NCBI GenBank assembly: GCA_905216145.1
Contig: CAJMST010000010.1
Span: 9,772 to 73,771, forward strand
Length of the DNA stretch: 64,000 nucleotides
Direction: 5' to 3'
From: an uncultured bacterium
GTDB taxonomy: Bacteria; Actinomycetota; Coriobacteriia; Coriobacteriales; Coriobacteriaceae
A program made the translations under genes and the position numbers. The notes below the pieces were generated by a model. It had not been told where the DNA came from. It ran no database searches and worked only from the letters and a program-made list of their open reading frames with translations. The first letter of the stretch is position 1. Each line of letters begins with the position of its first letter. Shown one piece after another: positions 34,405 through 41,625 of this stretch.

Positions 34405-34701
34405 ATGGCATATTACTGGCCCCAGTACGGCGTCGCCATCGAGGTCGACGACGATCCCTATCTCCTGCCTTTCGACGAAGAGGCGTTCCCCGATACGGCG
34501 GTCTACCACGTCACCACCGATGTTATCTGCGACCCCGAGTCGTTCTCGGCGCTCGCCCACCACATCGCGCGTATCCACAACATCGAGCTCCCTCATGACT
34601 TCGACGAGCTCATCTACTCACGCCGCCTGATGCTTCACATGCTCTTTGGAGCGGACCCGTCCACGTTCGCACGCGTCTACACCACCAAGGACGCCGCATG
34701 A
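34405..34701 (+). CDS. Small protein of unknown function, first in surface operon
   Basis: A 98-residue soluble acidic protein (MAYYWPQYGVAIEVDDDPYLLPF start) that I do not recognise. There is no signal peptide or membrane helix. AGGGAGG lies just before the ATG. Its stop overlaps the next start (ATGA), so it is translationally coupled to a membrane-anchored protein. A cytoplasmic accessory or regulatory role for the exported proteins that follow is possible but unsupported. Confidence 0.7.
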   Translation: MAYYWPQYGVAIEVDDDPYLLPFDEEAFPDTAVYHVTTDVICDPESFSALAHHIARIHNIELPHDFDELIYSRRLMLHMLFGADPSTFARVYTTKDAA

Positions 34702-35207
34702 GTGCGAAGAAGCCGCCCCGCCTTGCAGGACTGGGGCGTCGCAAGAAACTCGTCGTTGTCTGCCTGGCTATCGTCTGCGCCCTCATCGCCGTAGGGTTAT
34801 ACGCCTGGCAGTCGCAGCCCGTGCCCGAAGCGGGCGCCTCAGTCACGACGGCAGAGGGTAAATCACGCCAAGAAATCCAGGATGAGCTCGACGCCATCGT
34901 CCGCGACAACATGATGACGATCTCGGTCGCGCCGGTCGCACAGTTGCAGGAAGGCGGCAAGTTGCGCGTCAACGTGCAAAACGTCCAAGACAACAAGTTT
35001 CCCCAGCGCTTCCGCGTAATTCAAAACGACGAGACCATCTATGAGTCCGGTGTGGTCGAAGCCGGCAAGACGGTTGAGACCTGCCCCGCCGGCGATATCC
35101 AAGAAGGCGAGGCATATATCGAGATTCAGGCACTCGATGCCAAGACCTACGACACCCACGGCAATCCGACGCGCGTCAAAGTGCGGGTGGCCCAGGCAGA
35201 AGGCTAG
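34698..35207 (+). CDS. Membrane-anchored exported protein, unknown function
   Basis: A 169-residue protein with a basic N-terminus (RRKK at about 14-17), one uncleaved hydrophobic helix (about 18-37), and an extracellular, probably beta-rich domain. The phrase FRVIQNDETIYESGVVEAGKTVE looks like a strand-turn-strand of an immunoglobulin-like fold. The start overlaps the previous stop. No enzymatic motif is seen. In context it is one of four exported or anchored products of the operon. Confidence 0.7.
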   Translation: MSAKKPPRLAGLGRRKKLVVVCLAIVCALIAVGLYAWQSQPVPEAGASVTTAEGKSRQEIQDELDAIVRDNMMTISVAPVAQLQEGGKLRVNVQNVQDNKFPQRFRVIQNDETIYESGVVEAGKTVETCPAGDIQEGEAYIEIQALDAKTYDTHGNPTRVKVRVAQAEG

Positions 35208-35294
35208 TGGCCTACGCGCTCGCAGGGGCCACACCCTGTCCCCATTCGTCCAACCATCACGGAAACAGTCCGTGACGAGCAGAAAGGATCGATT

Positions 35295-35897
35295 ATGAAC
35301 ATTACCAGGAACCCGAGCGGAGCCAGGGCACTCGCCGTGGGCGCAGGGCTTGCGCTCGCACTTGCGATGGGCGCCGCGCCAACGGCGGCCATGGCAGAGG
35401 TGCGCGTTGGAACCACCGATGTGACGGTGAAGGCCGACATTAGCAATGTTTCGTTTAAGGCGCCAACGGTCATCCCCTTTGCCGCCAACGCCGACGGAAC
35501 GCTTGTAGGACCCTCCGACAAGACGATTACCATCGACAACCTCTCGGCATATGGCATCCACGTCACTAACATGAAGGTCACGGCCAAGAACGACTGGACA
35601 ATCGTTGCAGACGCAAAGACGGGCTCGGCCCAGAACTCCATCGATTTTAAGGTTGGCCCCGATAAGGCAGAAAAGGATGCCAGCTCGGCGACTCAGACTA
35701 CGGGCCTCGATCTTTCCAAAGACACAAACTTCGACATGAGGTACCAGGGCATTGCCGACGGAACGGACAAAATCAAGCTCAATGTGAGTGGCCACGTCGC
35801 CCGCGTCACGCGTGACATCTACCACGCCGGCGGTACGGGAGATCAAGTGGCAAGCATCACCTGGACGGTCGAGCCCGGTGCGCACGCCACGTCCTAA
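35295..35897 (+). CDS. Secreted beta-rich protein, unknown function
   Basis: A 200-residue protein with a signal peptide ending near AMA-E (about residue 34). The mature part is rich in Thr, Asp and Val, consistent with a beta-sandwich, and ends with SITWTVEPG, which recalls the tail strands of TasA/WxL-like surface proteins; this likeness is weak. AGAAAGGATC lies before the ATG. An inverted repeat (TCACGG/CCGTGA, 35258-35278) lies just upstream. Its end overlaps the next gene by 20 bases. Confidence 0.7.
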   Translation: MNITRNPSGARALAVGAGLALALAMGAAPTAAMAEVRVGTTDVTVKADISNVSFKAPTVIPFAANADGTLVGPSDKTITIDNLSAYGIHVTNMKVTAKNDWTIVADAKTGSAQNSIDFKVGPDKAEKDASSATQTTGLDLSKDTNFDMRYQGIADGTDKIKLNVSGHVARVTRDIYHAGGTGDQVASITWTVEPGAHATS

Positions 35898-36138
35898 GGC
35901 GATTGCACTGGCCGCCATCGTCGGCATCTTGGCGTCCGCACCCGCCATGGCCTTTGCTCAACAAGAGCAAGCGCAGGCGGCCACAGAAGTGACCGTCGAC
36001 CTTTCGGGCCTTAATCGCGGCAGCCGTCACGAGCCGCTCGCTCAGACGAGCGACACCCGGCAACTCATTGCGGTAGGCGTCGCAACGGCGGGAGCAGGGC
36101 TGACGTGCCTTGGCCTGCACATCAAACGCAACCAATAG
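35878..36138 (+). CDS. Small surface protein with sortase-like tail
   Basis: An 86-residue protein beginning at GTG 35878. It has a signal peptide (cleavage likely after AMAFA), a short mature part of about 30 residues, then LAQTSD, a hydrophobic helix (LIAVGVATAGAGLTCLGL) and the basic tail HIKRNQ. This layout is that of a cell-wall sorting signal with a degenerate LPxTG (LAQTS). If cleaved, very little mature protein would remain, so it could be a pilin-like tip or base part, or a short anchor peptide. The start lacks a strong ribosome site and overlaps the previous gene. Confidence 0.6.
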   Translation: MRTPRPKAIALAAIVGILASAPAMAFAQQEQAQAATEVTVDLSGLNRGSRHEPLAQTSDTRQLIAVGVATAGAGLTCLGLHIKRNQ

Positions 36139-36177
36139 CCAAGCACAACCGGAGTAAGCGGAATAGATAGGAGAACC

Positions 36178-37572
36178 ATGGCACCCAAAAACCTTTTGCC
36201 CGTTGCCGCGCTCTGCAGCGCACTGGCGAGCGGTATACCTCTCGCCGCTTGGGCGACACCAGCCACGGCAAACTCCTTACCGCAAGCTCTGAACCCCGTG
36301 GCGGATTCGTCGGGTATCGTCGCCTGCCAACGTTTTTCGCTCGCACACGCCACGGTCCGAACCTCGGGATGCCTTCACCGCAATACGGTCGACGCGATAG
36401 TCGTGGATATCAAGCGACCGAACAAGGAGAACGGCCCCCAGACAGGTTATGCCATCTGCACATGGAAATCAGCTGCAGTCGACGCCGATGGCGACCCATG
36501 CGACCTAGAGCTGCGCATCGATATTGACTCGGTCGATGACTCGGCGAACGGGGCGAAAGTCGTCTTCGACAGCGCGGCCTATGAAGAAGAAGGAGGAGGT
36601 GTATGCCTGGGCTGCGTTCCCTCGAATGTCGATGGCACGCAGCCCATCATCTCCTTTACGGCGTCGCTGCGACTGACCAAGGCGGACACCGAAGCCATCG
36701 CAACGGGAGATGCGCCTTTGCTGTTCTACGCTGGCGGCGCGGACGACCAAGAGGTTCAAAGCAATAGACAGAAGGGCTCGCTTAACCTCACGCGCGGATC
36801 AGAACCCGCCCCCATCAATATCGATACCCAGGCGCCGGGCGTGCAGCGCATTCTCGCCGATCCGGCGCTGCTCCAAATGACATGGCACGGAGTGGGGTCC
36901 GTCGGGATTGCTGCTCCTATATCGAACGATAATGACAAATCCCCCAAAGACGAGGTCGCAGACGCACCGACACATGTTGACGATGCATCGTCAGAAGACA
37001 ACGCTGCGGCTCCTCTCGAGAAGCCAGGCGGCACCGCCACCGAACTAGGCGATTCCCAACCGAAAGACGGCCTGGACTTTGCCGCTCCCCCAGATGTCGA
37101 CGAAGGCAACTGTTGCATGATGGTCGCGCTCGACCACACGGAAACCGTCGATGCCGCAAGCATTGAGCCAGTCGCTGCCAATGCGCCCCGCCGCAAAAAT
37201 ATCCTCATCGCATTCCCCAATACCGTCGAGCTCGTCTTTTTGCCTTCGGGCGAAGTCGTCGCGCCTACGGCACTTACAGCAGTGGGAGCAAGGAGCGCAT
37301 CGAACGATATCCAAGCTATCTCGGCACTTGATGCCACAACGACCGCCAAGTTGCACCTTTATTCCGTTGCAGCAGACGGAACGCGGACCGAAGAATTTGA
37401 CGGAACCAAGCTTTTGGTTCCGCGTCGCATCGGTATCCAAGAAGACTTCCCCTATCAAATGGAACTTGAAGGGTTCGATCGTGCACGAGATGCCGACATC
37501 ATTGCCGCAGCCATCGAATCCCCGCAGCACCTCATGACGCTGCGCTTCGACTTTAGCCCCGTCCTGTCCTAA
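36178..37572 (+). CDS. Large secreted protein, unknown function
   Basis: A 464-residue protein with a signal peptide (cleaved near AWATPATA, about residue 32) and no C-terminal anchor. Several cysteines (CLGC at about 147-150, CC near 314) may form disulfides. A low-complexity acidic linker rich in Asp, Ser, Glu and Pro (about 250-310) separates two folded halves. AGGAGA precedes the ATG. It ends the five-gene operon. No known domain was recognised; adhesion or cell-surface decoration is a guess from context. Confidence 0.68.
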   Translation: MAPKNLLPVAALCSALASGIPLAAWATPATANSLPQALNPVADSSGIVACQRFSLAHATVRTSGCLHRNTVDAIVVDIKRPNKENGPQTGYAICTWKSAAVDADGDPCDLELRIDIDSVDDSANGAKVVFDSAAYEEEGGGVCLGCVPSNVDGTQPIISFTASLRLTKADTEAIATGDAPLLFYAGGADDQEVQSNRQKGSLNLTRGSEPAPINIDTQAPGVQRILADPALLQMTWHGVGSVGIAAPISNDNDKSPKDEVADAPTHVDDASSEDNAAAPLEKPGGTATELGDSQPKDGLDFAAPPDVDEGNCCMMVALDHTETVDAASIEPVAANAPRRKNILIAFPNTVELVFLPSGEVVAPTALTAVGARSASNDIQAISALDATTTAKLHLYSVAADGTRTEEFDGTKLLVPRRIGIQEDFPYQMELEGFDRARDADIIAAAIESPQHLMTLRFDFSPVLS

Positions 37573-37661
37573 ACCGCCAACCGCCGCTTGGCTCGGATAC
37601 TGAGCGCTCCCCTCCCCGTTCTGCTACGATTGCCGCGTTGGCATCAATTACAGGAGGGTTC

Positions 37662-38378
37662 ATGCCGGGTTTAGGAACGATCATCAACGTCGCGCTTTTG
37701 ATCGCGGGCGGTCTGCTTGGCCTCATGGGTGGGCGCTTCATTACGCCCCGCATCCAAGACACGCTCATGAAGGCGTCGGGGTTGTGCGTTCTGTTTATCG
37801 GCCTGGGCGGCACCATGCAAAAGATGCTCGTTATCGATGGAGAGGCGTTGGCGACCACCGGCACCACCATGCTTATCGTCTCATTTGCCCTCGGTTCGCT
37901 CATCGGCGAGGCCATCAACCTGGAGGCCGCCATCGAGAGCCTCGGCGAATGGCTCAAGCGCAAAACCGGCAGCGAAGGCGACAACGAGTTCACCAACGCC
38001 TTTGTCTCGGCATCGCTCACCGTGTGTATCGGTGCCATGGCCATCGTAGGATCGATTCAGGACGGTCTGCTCGGCGACTGGTCCACACTTGCCCTGAAGG
38101 GCGCGCTGGACTGCATCATCGTCTGCACCATGACGGCCTCGCTTGGCCGCGGCTGCATCTTCTCGGCCCTGCCCGTTGCCGTATTCCAGGGCACGATTAC
38201 GCTTTTTGCCGGCGCACTCTCCCCCATCATGACCACCGCAGCCCTCGACAGCCTTTCGCTTGTGGGCTCCATGCTCATCTTCTGTGTTGGCGTTAACCTT
38301 ATTCGACCTCAGACCTTCCGCACGGCCAACATGCTTCCCTCCGTCGTCGTGGCGGTCATCTACGCCCTCCTGTTCTAA
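37662..38378 (+). CDS. DUF554 family membrane protein
   Basis: A 238-residue membrane protein with about six or seven helices. GTIINVALLIAGGLLGLMGGRFI at the N-terminus and GLGGTMQKMLV, ALGSLIGEAINLE and ASLTVCIGAMAIVGSIQDGL are the recognisable DUF554 (YdfK-like) elements. Function is unknown, though some members are thought to be transporters. AGGAGGG precedes the ATG. It is a single gene. Confidence 0.9.
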   Translation: MPGLGTIINVALLIAGGLLGLMGGRFITPRIQDTLMKASGLCVLFIGLGGTMQKMLVIDGEALATTGTTMLIVSFALGSLIGEAINLEAAIESLGEWLKRKTGSEGDNEFTNAFVSASLTVCIGAMAIVGSIQDGLLGDWSTLALKGALDCIIVCTMTASLGRGCIFSALPVAVFQGTITLFAGALSPIMTTAALDSLSLVGSMLIFCVGVNLIRPQTFRTANMLPSVVVAVIYALLF

Positions 38379-38466
38379 ATCTATCTACGCAGCGGTATCT
38401 CGAACATCTGTTTGATGCTGTGCTATGATATGAGGTCACCGAAGCTGCGTTAGGAGAGGAGAAGCG

Positions 38467-40212
38467 GTGGCCGACCAGGACGTCAAGATGCTCATCGAGC
38501 GCATTATGGCCGAGGCCCGGACCCATCAGTCCGCCCGCTTCTCAAACGAAATCTATGCTGACGAGCCGATTCTCAAGACCGGTCGTCAGATGCAGAACTT
38601 CCTCCCCGACCAGTACCGCAAGATGCGCGAGATATCACGCTGGCAAGAGGATCCCAAAGGCGGCGCGGGACGTTGGCTATCGGAGGCGGAGCTCTTTTAC
38701 CGCCAAGGCCTGCTGATGGCCGACTTCGAGGACGATTGCCCCTACAACGGCACCTTTAAGTCGTACTTTCCCACCTACAATGCCATGAGCGATCGACAGT
38801 TGCGCGGCTACTTTACCTGGCGTGCCCAAGTGCGCCGCGGCAATATCGAGGAGACATCGACCTCGTTTGCTTTTCTTTATCTTTACGAATTGATCTGCGG
38901 CATTGGCGTCGACAATCCGCGTGACGGCTATGACAAGATTAAGACATTTTGGGATGCCTATCGCGCCTTTGAACCTGGCATCGACCGGTTCGCACGCGTG
39001 TGGCTGCAGGACTACGCCGTGTTCCATGAGCTCGACCCCAAGCTGCTTCGCGACTCTAAAACCGTCGCATTCGACAACGCCCTCATCGAGCTGCGCCGCG
39101 CAGCACGAGACCTTGTACCCGCGCCGGCGCCGTCGGACCTGCCGCCTGCGCGTCGCAAGGCCTCCGAGCCCACGCTTCCCCTTCCGCCCGATGAGGCGCA
39201 TGAGGAGCGGCTCATGGCTGCCATCGACGCACTCTCGACGTACAACCTGAATAACTCACGGCTCGACCGTTCCCACCATCGCGACCTGCGCCACGTGGCA
39301 TGCGCCGTGTATGTCCGTATGGCGCGCTACTATGACACGCACCGAAAGACCGGCATCGTAGCGAGCTTGTTTGGGGAGGAGACGGCCATGCCCTACACCA
39401 TGTTTGCCTCGGCCGTGTTCTTTGCGCCCGAGCGCCACGAGGACTGCGAATATCGCCTGGACCCCATTCACATCTACCGCTGCCAAAATGGCTTTTGGGA
39501 ATGCATGCGCATCCACGGCAGCAGACAAAAAAGTAGCAAGCTCGGTGAGATGATGCGCGCTTGTGATCAACGCCTGCGCTTGGCACTGGACCCCGGCCAC
39601 CCCCTTAAGGAAGAGAAGGTCCCCAAATATCTGGCTAAGATTATCGATGACGAGATCACGGCATGGCTTTCATGGGATGCTGCACATCAGCCCGTCAAGA
39701 TCGATATCGACCTGAGCCAGCTGGGGCACATTCGGAGCGCCGCCGCACAAACGCGCGAGGCGCTTTTGATCGACGAGGAGCGCGAGGACGGCACGCTTGC
39801 GGATGCCGAGACGGCAGTTGTCGAACGACGGGAAGCCAAGCCCGTGGCCGACACGATCGCCGAACCAGTCGCGACGACCATGCAGCGGGACGAGGCTGGC
39901 GAGCCGACCATCTCCACCGAGCAGTTTGGCGTCGTAGCCCCGCTCCTCGCACCAGCGCCCACGCCCGCCGACACCGCGTCCGTACTCGATTCCGCCGCAG
40001 ACGCCTATCTTCGAGCGCTCCTCGAGCAAAACGCAGCGCAGACGGCATCGGCGGTGGCACAGTCGGGCAAGAGTGAGGACATGCTCGTCGATACCATCAA
40101 CGAGGCGCTCTTTGACCTGGTGGGCGACACCGTAATTGAATTTAGCGCGGCAGGGCCGCAAATTATCGAGGACTACGAAGCAGACGTGAGAGGATACTTA
40201 GACCATGAGTGA
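38467..40212 (+). CDS. TerB-N domain protein of DNA-processing trio
   Basis: A 581-residue protein with an N-terminal TerB-N domain (about 65-200). The core PTYNAMSDRQLRGYFTWRAQVRRG and FLYLYELICGIG is clear. A variable middle follows, and a C-terminal region likely to be TerB-C (about 500-581). Such proteins were described with P-loop ATPases and superfamily II helicases in tellurium-resistance-related, DNA-processing gene sets. It starts with GTG after AGGAGAGGAG and overlaps the ATPase gene by eight bases. No metal-binding central TerB domain was recognised between the two ends. Confidence 0.8.
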   Translation: MADQDVKMLIERIMAEARTHQSARFSNEIYADEPILKTGRQMQNFLPDQYRKMREISRWQEDPKGGAGRWLSEAELFYRQGLLMADFEDDCPYNGTFKSYFPTYNAMSDRQLRGYFTWRAQVRRGNIEETSTSFAFLYLYELICGIGVDNPRDGYDKIKTFWDAYRAFEPGIDRFARVWLQDYAVFHELDPKLLRDSKTVAFDNALIELRRAARDLVPAPAPSDLPPARRKASEPTLPLPPDEAHEERLMAAIDALSTYNLNNSRLDRSHHRDLRHVACAVYVRMARYYDTHRKTGIVASLFGEETAMPYTMFASAVFFAPERHEDCEYRLDPIHIYRCQNGFWECMRIHGSRQKSSKLGEMMRACDQRLRLALDPGHPLKEEKVPKYLAKIIDDEITAWLSWDAAHQPVKIDIDLSQLGHIRSAAAQTREALLIDEEREDGTLADAETAVVERREAKPVADTIAEPVATTMQRDEAGEPTISTEQFGVVAPLLAPAPTPADTASVLDSAADAYLRALLEQNAAQTASAVAQSGKSEDMLVDTINEALFDLVGDTVIEFSAAGPQIIEDYEADVRGYLDHE

Positions 40213-41509
40213 TACCGCACCCGCAGCACCCCGTGTGCCCAAGCGCGTCGCCGCCGTCATTCTCAACTCGCTCAAGGGCGGCGTTGTCCCGCGCATTGGC
40301 CTTCCCTATATCACCGTGGGGCGAGAGGTCGAAATCCGTGCCCTGCTCACCGACCTGGGCCTCATCGCCGATGGCGGCGCGAGCTTCCGTTTCCTAGTCG
40401 GTCGCTACGGCGCCGGCAAGAGCTTTTTGCTCCAGACCATCCGAACGCATGCCATGGGCGAGGGCTTTGTGGTCGCCGATGCCGACCTTTCCCCTGAACG
40501 CCGCCTACAGGGCGGCCAGGGTCAGGGCCTCGCCACCTATCGAGAGCTCATCCGCAACATATCGACCAAGACGCGCCCCGAGGGCGGCGCGCTCAACCTT
40601 ATCCTGGATCGCTGGGTCGCCTCGTGTGCCGACGCCGACGAGTCGGCCATCAATGCCCAACTCGCTCCACTCGAAGAGATGGTCCACGGCTTCGACTTCA
40701 CCCGCATGCTCCGCCGCTACCGCACGGCCGTCTCGGAGGGTGACGAAGAAGCTATGAGTCGCGTGACCAAGTGGATTCGCGGCGAGTACCGCACCAAGAG
40801 TGAGGCACGCGCCGAACTAGGCTCCTCGACCATCATCAGCGACGACGACTGGTACGACTACGTTAAGCTCATCGCACGTTTTTTGGTCTGCAGCGGTTAC
40901 AAGGGCATGCTGGTGCTCATCGACGAGCTCGTAAATCTGTACAAGATTCCCAACGCCATCACACGACAGTACAACTACGAGAAAATCCTAACGATGTACA
41001 ACGACACGCTGCAGGGCAAGGCGCAGTACTTGGGCATGATCATGGGCGGCACGCCGACCTCTATCGAGGACCGCCGCCGCGGCGTCTTTTCCTACGAGGC
41101 CCTTCGGAGCCGTCTCGCTCAGGGCCGTTTTGCGCGTGAAGATCTCAAAGACATGCTCGCGCCCATCATCCGACTGCAGCCGCTCACCTACGAGGAGCTG
41201 CTGGTGCTCATCGAAAAGCTCATGCAGATTCATGCCGGCTACTTTGGCTGGACGCCCACGCTTACCGAGAACGACTTGGTGGACTTCCTCAAAATTGAGT
41301 TTGGCCGCGTGGGGGCCGACACGCATCTGACGCCCCGCGAGGTCATCCGCGACTTTATCGAGCTGCTCGATATCCTGTGTCAGAACCCCGACGCCAACGT
41401 AGCCGAGCTGCTGCAAAGCGTTGGTGGCGACGCGCTGGCGCCGGCAGCCGCAACAGATGACACCGGCACCGCAGACGACGACCGCAACTTCGCCGAATTC
41501 ACCATCTAA
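40205..41509 (+). CDS. P-loop ATPase, BrxC/BrxD-like (DUF2791)
   Basis: A 434-residue ATPase with Walker A GRYGAGKS at 66-73 and Walker B LVLIDE ending at Asp240-Glu241. The stretch YEKILTMYNDTLQG and the phrase GGTPTSIEDRRRGVFSYEALRSRL are typical of the ATP-binding proteins called BrxD/DUF2791, known from some BREX loci and from TerB-N-associated sets. No other BREX gene (pglX, pglZ, brxA, brxB) is present, so this is not BREX. It overlaps the TerB-N gene and is followed by a helicase. Confidence 0.85.
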   Translation: MSDTAPAAPRVPKRVAAVILNSLKGGVVPRIGLPYITVGREVEIRALLTDLGLIADGGASFRFLVGRYGAGKSFLLQTIRTHAMGEGFVVADADLSPERRLQGGQGQGLATYRELIRNISTKTRPEGGALNLILDRWVASCADADESAINAQLAPLEEMVHGFDFTRMLRRYRTAVSEGDEEAMSRVTKWIRGEYRTKSEARAELGSSTIISDDDWYDYVKLIARFLVCSGYKGMLVLIDELVNLYKIPNAITRQYNYEKILTMYNDTLQGKAQYLGMIMGGTPTSIEDRRRGVFSYEALRSRLAQGRFAREDLKDMLAPIIRLQPLTYEELLVLIEKLMQIHAGYFGWTPTLTENDLVDFLKIEFGRVGADTHLTPREVIRDFIELLDILCQNPDANVAELLQSVGGDALAPAAATDDTGTADDDRNFAEFTI

Positions 41510-41546
41510 CCTGCCAAAAAGGGACAGGTTTATTTTGGCAGGTTTT
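41509..41546. repeat. Palindromic element P2, possible terminator
   Basis: Perfect 11-base arms (41509-41519 and 41533-41543) around GGGACAGGTTTA-type spacer, ending in a short T-run. It starts at the last base of the ATPase stop codon. It could end transcription between the ATPase and helicase genes, and it shares the GGGAC motif with other palindromes of the window. Confidence 0.75.
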
Positions 41547-41625
41547 ATCATGGCAAACGTTGAAGCAGCAATGCAGCAAGCCACTGCCCACCGCGTTGAG
41601 AGATTCGCTTTTGAAGGGAGGCCCC

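Noticed and set aside
40205..41509. A complete BREX locus around the BrxD-like ATPase
   Set aside because: No pglX, pglZ, brxA, brxB or brxL homologue is present between 36 and 48 kb.
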